This document shows positions 1 to 7,347 of a DNA stretch of 13,325 nucleotides, in pieces. Under the pieces are notes generated by a model. That model worked only from the letters and a program-made list of their open reading frames with translations. It did no database searches and was not told where the DNA came from. The stretch's first letter is position 1. Every line of letters begins with the position of its first letter. This DNA comes from Autumnicola edwardsiae (lineage in GTDB: Bacteria; Bacteroidota; Bacteroidia; Flavobacteriales; Flavobacteriaceae). A program made the position numbers and the translations under genes. Where the stretch lies: positions 1 through 13,325 of the forward strand of contig NZ_JAVRHP010000086.1 of assembly GCF_031846505.1 (NCBI RefSeq). The letters are read 5' to 3'.

Positions 1-518
1 CTTATTATATCTTGAACGTTTTCCTTTTATTTTGGTAAAGGAGTACTTATAAAAGTGCAGATTGAAAATGGATGTTTTTTTCAATTCCATTTACTTCCCA
101 TAGCGCCATCCGTTACCTTTTGATGGTCTTTTCGTACGGGGTTTGGAATTGGGAAAGGCTTATAAAAGGGAAAGCGCAGCCGACCGGTTATGCAGCCGTC
201 CAATTTTAAATCCCGTAATTTTTCCATCAAAAAGTAATGGTGGACGGGAAGTTGGAAGGCTATCATTGAAATGCAGCACGAAAATTATTTCCCAAAATTT
301 TCAAAGGATTACGAACGCAAGCGGACTTAAGTCAAAAAATATTTTAAAGCAGATTTACATTAATCTTAACCGAAATGTCCTTATATCAGAAATGTAATAT
401 ATAAGCAACTTTTATTTTTTGGCTTGTGTCCAAGATTTGTTTTGGACGAACCGCTTTTCCCGGAATGGAGTTTTTACGTAATGTAGGGAAATGGGGTGAG
501 GACATTGCCGTATTCATA
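1..518. other. Left-edge region without a convincing gene
   Basis: This stretch lies downstream of the minus-strand integrase. Short open frames exist on both strands (for example 81-266 minus, 61 codons, and 143-397 plus, 84 codons), but they overlap each other, have unremarkable composition and match no family I recognise. I see no RNA gene, long repeat or clear terminator. It may be decayed element DNA or non-coding spacer. Confidence 0.5.
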
Positions 519-1787
519 CTACTTAGAAAAAACCTTTTCATCATTGGATTTTCTTTTACTTGGAGAAGGATTCAATTTTTCCCTGAGCATTGCAATGTCG
601 GAGGAAATCTTGGTATCAATCACCCTAGCATAGATTTGTGTAGTGGTAAGTTTGGTATGCCCCAATAATTTCGATACCGTTTCTATGGGTACACCATTGG
701 AAAGCATTACCGTGGTGGCAAAAGTATGCCGGGCAACGTGAAAAGTAACGTTTTTATGAATCCCGCATAATGTTATGATCTCTTTCAAATATTTATTGGT
801 CTTCTGGTTGGAACTGATAGGTAAAAGACCATCTTCAAAATCTTCTTTATGGAAAACTTGGTATTTTTCTATAATATCCATTGCTTTAGGGAGCAAGGGT
901 ATTTTCACTCGTTCATCCGTTTTTTCCCTTTTGGTATATATCCAATAATTATTATCGATCCCTTTTACGATATTATCTTCTGTAAGTTCCCTCACATCCA
1001 CATATGACAAGCCTGTATAGCAGGAAAATACAAAGCAATCCTTGACTCTTTGCAAGCGTTCACTTTTAAAATCTGTTTCTTCTAAGAGTTCGAGTTCCCG
1101 TTCACTTAAATAAGCCCTGTCATATTTTTGATACTTCAATTGAAATTGATTGAATGGGTTTTTCTGTATCCATTCTAACTTCACAGCTAAGTTTATCAAT
1201 TTTTTGAAGCGTTCCAAATGCTTCATTACACCATTATTGGTTAACATTAGCTTTTGTTTCGAATCTTTATAATTCCGCAGAAAATGCTCAAAATCGGTCA
1301 CAAACTCGTAGTTGAGCTGTTTTAGGTAAATATCTTTTACCCTTTTTTTCTTTAGCAGGAATTTATACAGGTATTTTTCAGTAGTGTAATAGTTTTTCAT
1401 CGTTCCCATTTTAAGAACGTGAATCATATTGCTGTTATGGTAATCGAGTAGTTTACTTAAGCTTTTGCTGTTATCGTCCTCTCCTAAATAGCGGGACTTA
1501 ATAGCATCCGAAGATAATATTTTATCTTCTGCCAAAAACTCCCTATGGCATTCCAGTAACTTCTGATAGACTTCATCCAAGTAGGTATTTAGCGTTCTAG
1601 CATTTTGGGAGTTTCCCCTAGCGCGGCTTTTGTTGTTATCCCAATCTTTGTCGAGAATGGTTCTTTTTAAACTGATTTCCGCACGTTTTCTGTTTACCGT
1701 AATACGAACGTAGATAGAAAGGTGTTTGGGATTGCTCCGTGATTTTCTTGTGAAGAAAATCACCGTGAAAGTGCTTTTCGTTTTCAT
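519..1787 (-). CDS. Tyrosine recombinase/integrase, Bacteroidetes IntDOT-like
   Basis: A site-specific DNA recombinase that would integrate or excise a mobile element. I start it at the ATG at 1787-1785 (422 aa); an upstream TTG at 1811 would add eight residues, but the ATG product begins MKTKSTFTVIFF, as such integrases commonly do. Order (numbered from this ATG): N-terminal arm-binding region about 1-85, SAM-like core-binding domain about 105-215, catalytic domain about 225-410. Catalytic signatures visible are HVAR (H350, R353), LLGH (H377) and the nucleophile Y386 in TQIYARV. The first catalytic arginine is replaced by serine: the motif reads TGLSYVDV with S261, as known for IntDOT of the Bacteroides element CTnDOT. 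The C-terminal tail is basic. The gene is transcribed away from the candidate att core at 1993-2021, 206 bases from its start. It is intact, so probably functional. The region looks more AT-rich than the metal genes. Confidence 0.93.
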   Translation of the reverse strand: MKTKSTFTVIFFTRKSRSNPKHLSIYVRITVNRKRAEISLKRTILDKDWDNNKSRARGNSQNARTLNTYLDEVYQKLLECHREFLAEDKILSSDAIKSRYLGEDDNSKSLSKLLDYHNSNMIHVLKMGTMKNYYTTEKYLYKFLLKKKRVKDIYLKQLNYEFVTDFEHFLRNYKDSKQKLMLTNNGVMKHLERFKKLINLAVKLEWIQKNPFNQFQLKYQKYDRAYLSERELELLEETDFKSERLQRVKDCFVFSCYTGLSYVDVRELTEDNIVKGIDNNYWIYTKREKTDERVKIPLLPKAMDIIEKYQVFHKEDFEDGLLPISSNQKTNKYLKEIITLCGIHKNVTFHVARHTFATTVMLSNGVPIETVSKLLGHTKLTTTQIYARVIDTKISSDIAMLREKLNPSPSKRKSNDEKVFSK

Positions 1788-1880
1788 TTCGAATAACTTT
1801 AAATTAAACAATAGTTGTTAAATCGAAAGTCAAATCATACCCGAAAGTTCTCGAAAGATAGTACAATTAGAATTAATCAC

Positions 1881-1900
1881 TGCACACCTAATTGCACACC
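1881..1900. repeat. TGCACACC direct repeat, 12-base period
   Basis: Two identical TGCACACC copies at 1881-1888 and 1893-1900 start 12 bases apart, about 95 bases before the integrase ATG. On the integrase strand they read GGTGTGCA twice. Position and spacing suggest arm-type binding sites for the integrase or a control element of its promoter; this is inference. Confidence 0.5.
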
Positions 1901-1945
1901 TTTTATATGGTTTTAAATGAAATCAAACAAATGCATAAAAAATAA

Positions 1946-1979
1946 AAAACACTGAAAATCATACGATTAACAGTGTTTT
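1946..1979 (-). terminator. Hairpin with minus-strand T-run, probable terminator
   Basis: AAAACACTG (1946-1954) pairs perfectly with CAGTGTTTT (1971-1979) around a 16-base loop. On the minus strand the stem is followed by a T-rich tract, as in an intrinsic terminator for transcription entering from the right. It lies just beyond the tRNA-3'-end-like sequence at 2003-2014 (minus-strand sense), where a tRNA terminator would be expected. Plus-strand activity is also possible because a short T-run follows there. Confidence 0.5.
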
Positions 1980-1992
1980 GTTTAGACCTATT

Positions 1993-2021
1993 ACTAGGTT
2001 CGTCGGGGTGGCAGAACTAGT
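1993..2021. other. Candidate integrase attachment core with tRNA 3'-end-like centre
   Basis: ACTAGGTTC (1993-2001) and GAACTAGT (2014-2021) form an inverted repeat, perfect except for one extra G, around the asymmetric 12-base centre GTCGGGGTGGCA. Read on the minus strand, bases 2014-2003 give CTGCCACCCCGA, which resembles the last acceptor-stem bases of a bacterial tRNA gene; the rest of a tRNA is absent. Inverted core-binding sites around an asymmetric overlap, close to an integrase gene and flanked by short direct repeats on both sides, is the usual build of a tyrosine-recombinase att site. The assignment is inferred from architecture. Confidence 0.5.
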
Positions 2022-2075
2022 CTGTCAACCTACAATATTTTGATTATCAAACAATTAACTTGTTTCTGTAAAACG

Positions 2076-2095
2076 AGGTAACCGAATAGGTAACC
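2076..2095. repeat. AGGTAACC direct repeat, 12-base period
   Basis: AGGTAACC occurs at 2076-2083 and 2088-2095, again starting 12 bases apart. The second copy continues to AGGTAACCT, an odd-centred palindrome. Together with the TGCACACC pair on the other side of the core, it may be an integrase arm-type site. Confidence 0.45.
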
Positions 2096-2321
2096 TTCGC
2101 TTCAATTTTTTTCGTAAACCCGAAGATAATCGAAATTTCCAATATAAATAACATCAAACGAACTCAAATTAGAATGTAGGAATAATTTTTTACAGCAGAT
2201 TGAAACTACCAAAGCAGCAAGAAGCTTTTAGATTAAATTTTGTTAGGCTGAAACATTTTTTGTCTATTCCGTTAGCATCATAAGAAAATTGCAACTTAGC
2301 CTTCTTTTTTGAAAGTTCTGC

Positions 2322-2342
2322 TTTTGCAATCCAGTTGCAAAA
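2322..2342. promoter_or_regulatory. Candidate operator TTTTGCAA-N5-TTGCAAAA
   Basis: A perfect 8-base inverted repeat (2322-2329 and 2335-2342) separated by TCCAG lies 21 bases before the GTG start of the first metal gene. A further TTGCAA is at 2289-2294. The symmetry and place suit a dimeric metal-sensing repressor or activator, but no regulator gene is in the window and no known consensus is matched with certainty. TATATTCG at 2352-2359 resembles the Bacteroidetes -7 element (TAnnTTTG), but it would lie almost on the start codon, so I do not call a promoter there. Confidence 0.4.
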
Positions 2343-2363
2343 AAAAATATTTATATTCGCGAT

Positions 2364-2678
2364 GTGAAAACAGTAACTCTGATATTATCGTTCTTTCTTT
2401 TGGGAATGAATGTCGTTCCTCTCGCGTGCGTGGAGAAGATCGATGGGGTTTCTGTTTATGAAACCCATACAGCTGCAAATAACGAAGCGGATGATTCCGG
2501 AAGCCTAGAACTTTGCCCTCCTTTTTGTTCGTGCCAGTGTTGTAATTTACATACCATCGACTTTGAAGTGACGGTTTTTGAACCACTCGTCTTAGACCCC
2601 AAATCCGTAGCTTTTGCCCATATCAAAGGCATTATTAAGGACGTATCCTTCTCTTTACTTCAACCACCACAGGCCTAA
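2364..2678 (+). CDS. Small secreted Cys-cluster protein, DUF6660-like
   Basis: A 104-aa protein of unknown function that I recognise as resembling the DUF6660 family found beside RND metal pumps in Bacteroidetes. Residues 1-22 form a signal-peptide-like N-terminus (hydrophobic 4-21, ending VPLAC); Cys22 might be lipidated, although the lipobox is poor because proline sits at -3. The acidic/polar stretch 35-49 leads to a dense cluster CPPFCSCQCC (Cys51, 55, 57, 59, 60) followed by His63, a plausible soft-metal site in the periplasm. The rest is short and partly hydrophobic. The start is GTG; the overlapping ATG at 2362 is out of frame and meets TGA immediately. It is the first gene of the run, 88 bases ahead of the RND pump, so it is probably co-expressed and may be a periplasmic metal binder or sensor. 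Function is inferred from context and cysteines only. Confidence 0.7.
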   Translation: MKTVTLILSFFLLGMNVVPLACVEKIDGVSVYETHTAANNEADDSGSLELCPPFCSCQCCNLHTIDFEVTVFEPLVLDPKSVAFAHIKGIIKDVSFSLLQPPQA

Positions 2679-2754
2679 TTCAACTTTTTTTAGGATAGCT
2701 ACATCCTAATGTCATTGATTCCTCAATGGCACTCTCATCTATTTACGTTGAATT
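2677..2754 (+). promoter_or_regulatory. Predicted branched RNA structure ahead of czcA
   Basis: An outer stem AATTCAAC (2677-2684)/GTTGAATT (2747-2754) encloses two hairpins: TTAGGAT/ATCCTAA (2690-2696/2703-2709) and a 9-pair stem with one G-U pair (2710-2718/2723-2731, loop TTCC). The whole spans from the stop of the small Cys-rich gene to 12 bases before the czcA ATG. It could tune expression of the pump relative to the first gene, or protect mRNA ends. Pairing was found by eye; no energy was computed. Confidence 0.4.
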
Positions 2755-2766
2755 AAACTTTTTTAC

Positions 2767-5700
2767 ATGATTAACAAGATCATAGCATTCTCTATAAATA
2801 ACAAATTTATAGTCGGCTTAATGACATTAGCCCTAATTGGAGCCGGAATCTGGTCGATGATGACCGTCAACCTGGGCTCGGTTCCTGATATTACGAATAA
2901 CCAGGTCCAGGTAATTACCCAATCTCCAAGCTTAGGTACTGAAGATATTGAACAATTTGTCACCTATCCCGTAGAATTGGCTATGGGAAACCTGCCCGGC
3001 GTAACAGAATTAAGATCTACTTCCCGCTTCGGCCTCTCGGTGGTAACCATTGTTTTTGAAGATGATATGGGCACCTACTTGCCCCGGCAGTTGGTTCAGG
3101 AAAAATTGACCGAGCTGCAGGAAACCATTCCCGAAAACTTTGGCAGCCCAACTATGGGGCCTATTTCCACCGGGCTGGGACAAATTTATGAATATACCAT
3201 CCAGCCGCAACCAGGTTATGAAGAGGAATATACTCCTATGGAGCTTCGCAGCATTCAGGACTGGATTGTAAAAAGGCAATTAACCCTGCTGGAAGGGGTT
3301 GTGGAAGTCAATTCATTTGGTGGATACATCAAGCAATATGAAGTAGCCATCAGCCCTGAGAAATTAAATGCGCTGGATGTAAGCATCTCCCAGGTGTATG
3401 AGGCTCTGGCCCGGAACAACGTAAATACCGGGGGAGCCTACATCGAAAAGAACAGAATGTCGAACTTCATTCGTGGAGAAGGCCTTATCCAGTCTCTGGA
3501 TGACATTAGGAAAATAGTTGTTACCAATGAAAATAACACTCCTGTTACCATTGGGGATATAGCCGAAGAAGTAAGTTTCGGAAGTCAGGTGCGCTACGGT
3601 GCTTTTACCCAGGATGGAGAGGAAGCAGTGGGTGGTATTATTATGATGCTGAAAGGTTCAAATCCTAATGCAGTGATACAAAATGTAAAAGACAGGATGG
3701 CGGAGGTAGAAGAATCCTTACCGGAAGGACTTGAAATCAGGCCCATCATTGACCGGAGTATGCTTATTGGCAGAACAACCGATACCGTGACTAAAAACCT
3801 GCTGGAAGGAGCCTTGATTGTAATTTTTGCTTTAGTATTTCTTCTGGGAAGTTTGCGTGGCGGGCTAATTACGGCCACTACCATTCCCCTATCCTTGCTT
3901 TTTGCCTTCATTCTGATGAAGCAGTTTGGGGTGTGGGCTAACCTGATGAGCCTGGGTGCCATTGACTTCGGGATAATCATTGATGGTGCGGTTATTATCA
4001 TAGAAGGTGCAGTTTATGAAATCCATAAAAGGGTTAAAGCCGGCAAAGTCAAATTTAATCAGGCTGTTATGGATGAGGTAGCTTACGATTCCGGAAGCAC
4101 TATGATGGGATCGGCATTTTTCGGTCAGGTAATCATTCTTATTGTGTTTGCACCCATCCTGTTCCTAACAGGAGTGGAAGGAAAGATGTTCAAGCCAATG
4201 GCCTACACTTTTGGTTTTGCAATGATAGGTGCCATTATCTTATGTCTTACCTACGTTCCGATGATGACTGCTTTATTTATGAAGCCGATTGAAAACAAGA
4301 AAAACTGGTACGGCAAGTTAGAACGCTGGCTGGAAAGAGTAAGTGATAAAATTATTGGTGGTATTCATCGCGCCTATCTTCCGCTTTTAAAAGCTTCCCT
4401 TCGCCTCAGAGCAGCGGTGATCATTGGATCTGTTGTTTTATTAGGGGCTGCAGGTTATGTGTTTTCCACTATGGGGGGAGAATTTATTCCGCAGTTAGAT
4501 GAAGGTGACATTGCCATGCAAGCTCTGATTAGGCCCGGTAGTTCGCTGACTGAATCTATAGAAGTTTCGAAAAAAATAGAGATTTTGTTGTTGGAGAACT
4601 TCCCTGAAATAAAAACTGTAACAGCCCGTATTGGGGTGGCCGATATTCCTACAGATCCCATGCCGATGGATATAGCAGACATGTACCTAATTCTCGAAAA
4701 AGACAGGGACAAATGGGTATCTGCTGAAACCAAAGAAGGACTTATTGAACAAATCCAGGAACTGCTAAATAAAAATCTCACAGGGGTCAACTTTGTTTTC
4801 ACCCAGCCGGTAGAACTAAGATTTAATGAGCTTCTGGAAGGGGTAAGAGAAGATATTGCCGTAAAACTCTATGGGGAGGATTTAGATGTACTTTCTACAA
4901 AGGTCCAGGAAATGGCAGAGATCATTCAAACTGTTCCCGGAGCCGGAGATGTAAATGCTGAAAGAACGTCGGGACTCCCACAAATGACGGTGCGTTATAA
5001 CCGCGATAAACTCGCTCAATATGGGCTTGATATTCAAAAAATCAATGAATATATAAGTACCGCATTTGCAGGCGGAGTAGCCGGGGTTGTCTTCGAAGGA
5101 GAAAGGCGTTTCGACCTGGTGGTTCGCTTTGACGAAGAACACCGACAAAGCATTGAAGATTTGAGAACCTTGTACATCGACCTTGCTGATGGTACGCAGA
5201 TTCCTATCAGTGAAATAGCCGATATAGGTTATGTGCCCGGACCGATGCAGATATCCCGTGACGACACCTATCGAAGAACCTATGTAGGGGTGAATACCCG
5301 GGGGCGTGATGTGGAGTCGGTAGTGAATGATATCCAGGCAAGACTGGATGCTGAGCTGGATTTGCCACCGGGATACTATATCACTTATGGTGGGGAGTTT
5401 GAGAACCTTCAAAGTGCCAAAGACCGCTTGATTATCGTGGTTCCAATCGCACTATTCCTAATCTTTGTACTGCTTTATTTTGCCCTGGGATCTTTTTCGC
5501 AATCTATCATGATCTATATGGCCATTCCATTAGCTGCCATTGGGGGTATTTTCGCGCTCTGGCTCCGGGACATGCCCTTTAGCATCTCTGCAGGTGTAGG
5601 CTTTATCGTGCTCTTTGGAGTGGCAGTACTTAACGGGCTGGTACTGGTCAACCGCTTCAACTCTCTTAAAGAAGAAGGCGTGACCAGTATCAAAGACCGG

Positions 5701-7239
5701 ATTTTTATGGGTACGAAAGAACGAATCAGACCGATCATGCTTACAGCGGTAACAGATATTTTAGGATTTATGCCTATGGCATTTTCTTCTTCGGCCGGGG
5801 CAGAGGTGCAGCGCCCTTTAGCAACCGTGGTTATTGGAGGTATGCTTACAGCTACCCTTCTCACCCTTGTGGTGTTGCCAGTCCTTTATACTTTAATAGA
5901 AAATATGAAAAACAGAAGAAATAGTAATAATAATAATGGCTTGGCACCAGCTCCGGCAATATTGGTGGCATTGCTGTCTGTCGGGAGTCTTTTAGGTTTA
6001 AGTACATCTGCACAGGCACAAGACAGGAACCTGCAGGAAACTTTGCCAATGCGGGCGGAGACAATTGAGCTACAGGACACATTATCAAGCCTCTCGTTAG
6101 AAGAGGCTCGGGAACGGGCGATAGAAGCTTTCCCGAGGATAAGAGCCGCTGTATTGGAGATAGAAAGCCAGGAGGCCCTAAAGAAAACAGCCTGGGACCT
6201 GGGAAATACGCAAATATATACCGGGGCGGAAGAAATAAGTAATGGTTCTAATAATCCAGATATAGGGGTGTATACTCAAATTGGGGTTCAGCAACAAAAT
6301 ATTGATATATTCGGTATTGCACCGCGCCTACGCTTGCAGAAGGAAAGAGTGGCATTGGCAGAAGACGCCCTTCATCTTTCCATCCTTGAAGTAGAACTGG
6401 AGGTAAGCCAGGCATGGGCATCGGTATACGCCGCAAAAAATGCCTATGAAACATTGCGGAGCCTGAATTCCTCATTTACCGATATTGAAAGGGCTGCACA
6501 AATAAGGCTGGAAACAGAAACGATCTCCAGACTGGAATATCTGGCCACCGTAAATCAGGGCAATGAGGTTGAGATTCAGAAAGAACAGGCATATCGGGAT
6601 TATTTAAGTGCCCTCCAGCGATTTAACCTTTGGTTTGCGAGTGACGTTCTCTACACGGTACCTGAAGTGCCTGCGGAAGAATTTGATGAGCCCATTGCCG
6701 AATTATTACAACCTCTTGGCAATCATCCCCTCCTCGATGTTTATGAGCAACGGGTAGAAGTGGCTGATGCAACTTTAAAGGAAAGGCGATCGCAGTTTCT
6801 TCCAAAATTCCAGGCGCAGTACGGTAGGCAGAAAATTGACGGCCAAACGGGCTTTTATCAATATCAGGTGGGCATCAGCATTCCATTGTTCTTTGGACCC
6901 GAACTGGGGAGAACACAATCTGCCAGGATAGACCGGGAAATAGCTGAGGCAAATCTACAGCAGACGCAGTTGGAACTAAAATCAGCTTACGCTGGTGCGC
7001 GCGAAGAATACCTGAAGTGGCTTAACTCCTGGAGATATTATCAGGAGGAGGCGCTTCCTTTGGCCATCGAACAGCGGGAAGGAGCAATCATTGCGTATAG
7101 GGAAGGAGCAATTGATTATGTGACCTTTCTCCAAAATATAAGGGATGCTGTACGGATAGAGATTGATGCCTGGGAGGCATTGGCAAGTTATCTCGACAGC
7201 CGCTCCCAACTTGAATATTATATGAATACTTCAGAATAA
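2767..7239 (+). CDS. czcA: CzcA/CusA-type heavy-metal RND pump fused to TolC-like outer-membrane factor
   Basis: 1490 aa. Residues 1-1045 are a full HME-type RND proton/metal antiporter: TM1 about 13-32, periplasmic pore region about 33-340, TM2-6 about 343-505, TM7 about 548-566, second periplasmic region about 567-885, TM8-12 about 886-1045. TM4 carries the proton-relay pattern DFGIIIDGAVIIIE (D400, D406, E413), the CzcA signature. The DPMPMDIAD segment (630-638) looks more like CzcA than CusA, whose methionine site is not evident, so Zn/Co/Cd is likelier than Cu/Ag (inference). After a short basic and Asn-rich linker (1048-1058), residues 1059-1084 resemble a signal peptide ending AQA before QD. 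Residues about 1104-1485 form a TolC/CzcC-like outer-membrane-factor domain rich in helical coiled coil. Pump plus outer-membrane factor in one chain occurs in Bacteroidetes and explains the absence of a separate czcC. The adaptor gene follows 129 bases later. Confidence 0.95.
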   Translation: MINKIIAFSINNKFIVGLMTLALIGAGIWSMMTVNLGSVPDITNNQVQVITQSPSLGTEDIEQFVTYPVELAMGNLPGVTELRSTSRFGLSVVTIVFEDDMGTYLPRQLVQEKLTELQETIPENFGSPTMGPISTGLGQIYEYTIQPQPGYEEEYTPMELRSIQDWIVKRQLTLLEGVVEVNSFGGYIKQYEVAISPEKLNALDVSISQVYEALARNNVNTGGAYIEKNRMSNFIRGEGLIQSLDDIRKIVVTNENNTPVTIGDIAEEVSFGSQVRYGAFTQDGEEAVGGIIMMLKGSNPNAVIQNVKDRMAEVEESLPEGLEIRPIIDRSMLIGRTTDTVTKNLLEGALIVIFALVFLLGSLRGGLITATTIPLSLLFAFILMKQFGVWANLMSLGAIDFGIIIDGAVIIIEGAVYEIHKRVKAGKVKFNQAVMDEVAYDSGSTMMGSAFFGQVIILIVFAPILFLTGVEGKMFKPMAYTFGFAMIGAIILCLTYVPMMTALFMKPIENKKNWYGKLERWLERVSDKIIGGIHRAYLPLLKASLRLRAAVIIGSVVLLGAAGYVFSTMGGEFIPQLDEGDIAMQALIRPGSSLTESIEVSKKIEILLLENFPEIKTVTARIGVADIPTDPMPMDIADMYLILEKDRDKWVSAETKEGLIEQIQELLNKNLTGVNFVFTQPVELRFNELLEGVREDIAVKLYGEDLDVLSTKVQEMAEIIQTVPGAGDVNAERTSGLPQMTVRYNRDKLAQYGLDIQKINEYISTAFAGGVAGVVFEGERRFDLVVRFDEEHRQSIEDLRTLYIDLADGTQIPISEIADIGYVPGPMQISRDDTYRRTYVGVNTRGRDVESVVNDIQARLDAELDLPPGYYITYGGEFENLQSAKDRLIIVVPIALFLIFVLLYFALGSFSQSIMIYMAIPLAAIGGIFALWLRDMPFSISAGVGFIVLFGVAVLNGLVLVNRFNSLKEEGVTSIKDRIFMGTKERIRPIMLTAVTDILGFMPMAFSSSAGAEVQRPLATVVIGGMLTATLLTLVVLPVLYTLIENMKNRRNSNNNNGLAPAPAILVALLSVGSLLGLSTSAQAQDRNLQETLPMRAETIELQDTLSSLSLEEARERAIEAFPRIRAAVLEIESQEALKKTAWDLGNTQIYTGAEEISNGSNNPDIGVYTQIGVQQQNIDIFGIAPRLRLQKERVALAEDALHLSILEVELEVSQAWASVYAAKNAYETLRSLNSSFTDIERAAQIRLETETISRLEYLATVNQGNEVEIQKEQAYRDYLSALQRFNLWFASDVLYTVPEVPAEEFDEPIAELLQPLGNHPLLDVYEQRVEVADATLKERRSQFLPKFQAQYGRQKIDGQTGFYQYQVGISIPLFFGPELGRTQSARIDREIAEANLQQTQLELKSAYAGAREEYLKWLNSWRYYQEEALPLAIEQREGAIIAYREGAIDYVTFLQNIRDAVRIEIDAWEALASYLDSRSQLEYYMNTSE
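5926..5937 (+). repeat. (AAT)4 microsatellite in the pump-OMF linker
   Basis: Four AAT codons encode Asn1054-1057, preceded by AAT AGT. A trinucleotide tract can expand or shrink without breaking frame, so it would change only linker length between the two fused domains. Confidence 0.8.
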
Positions 7240-7274
7240 ATTGGTACTAATAGCTAAAGAATAAAAAAATGAAA

Positions 7275-7347
7275 CCAGCATGATGCTGGACGCAAAAATT
7301 GGCAACACACAGGGGAATGATTGTAAACCTGAACCAATTTGTCCAGC
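7275..7347 (+). promoter_or_regulatory. Two mutually exclusive hairpins between czcA and czcB
   Basis: Hairpin A pairs CCAGCA (7275-7280) with TGCTGG (7284-7289). Hairpin B pairs GCTGGAC (7285-7291) and AAATTGG (7296-7302) with the adjacent CCAATTT (7334-7340) and GTCCAGC (7341-7347), giving 14 pairs with a 4-base bulge and a 31-base loop. A and B share 7285-7289, so only one can form. This is the geometry of an attenuator or a translation switch, 22 bases ahead of the adaptor start. No clear T-run follows B, so translational control or mRNA processing is more likely than termination. Confidence 0.45.

Larger units (their letters stand above)
1788..2363. other. Intergenic region between integrase and metal-efflux cluster
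   Basis: 576 bases without a convincing gene. From left to right it holds three CGAAAG copies (1824, 1842, 1852), a TGCACACC direct repeat (1881 and 1893), a hairpin (1946-1979), a candidate recombination core (1993-2021), an AGGTAACC direct repeat (2076 and 2088), an AT-rich unassigned stretch (2100-2285), and TTGCAA motifs ending in a perfect inverted repeat (2322-2342). This fits an attachment-site region followed by the control region of the efflux operon. Confidence 0.6.

Noticed and set aside
81..266. 61-codon minus-strand open frame
   Set aside because: No family recognised and no supporting context; could be real but evidence is insufficient.
143..397. 84-codon plus-strand open frame
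   Set aside because: No recognisable motif, overlaps an opposite frame, low-complexity and atypical composition.
1824..1857. Three CGAAAG copies as a regulatory array or CRISPR-like repeat
   Set aside because: Copies are only six bases with unequal spacing (18 and 10), easily chance; no CRISPR array exists in the window.
2003..2014. tRNA gene on the minus strand
   Set aside because: Only about 12 bases resemble a tRNA 3' end; there is no T-arm, anticodon arm or D-arm sequence to the right, so it is reported as part of an att-like core only.
2352..2359. TATATTCG as a Bacteroidetes -7 promoter element
   Set aside because: It would be about 5 bases from the GTG start, and no TTG lies at the proper distance upstream (nearest give spacings of 14 and 25).
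2296..2586. 96-codon minus-strand frame over the Cys-rich gene
   Set aside because: Antisense shadow; the plus-strand frame has a signal peptide and a cysteine motif.
5861..6088. Separate start for an independent TolC gene within czcA
   Set aside because: The pump and OMF are in one continuous frame with no stop; the ATG formed by AATGGC at 5936 is out of frame.
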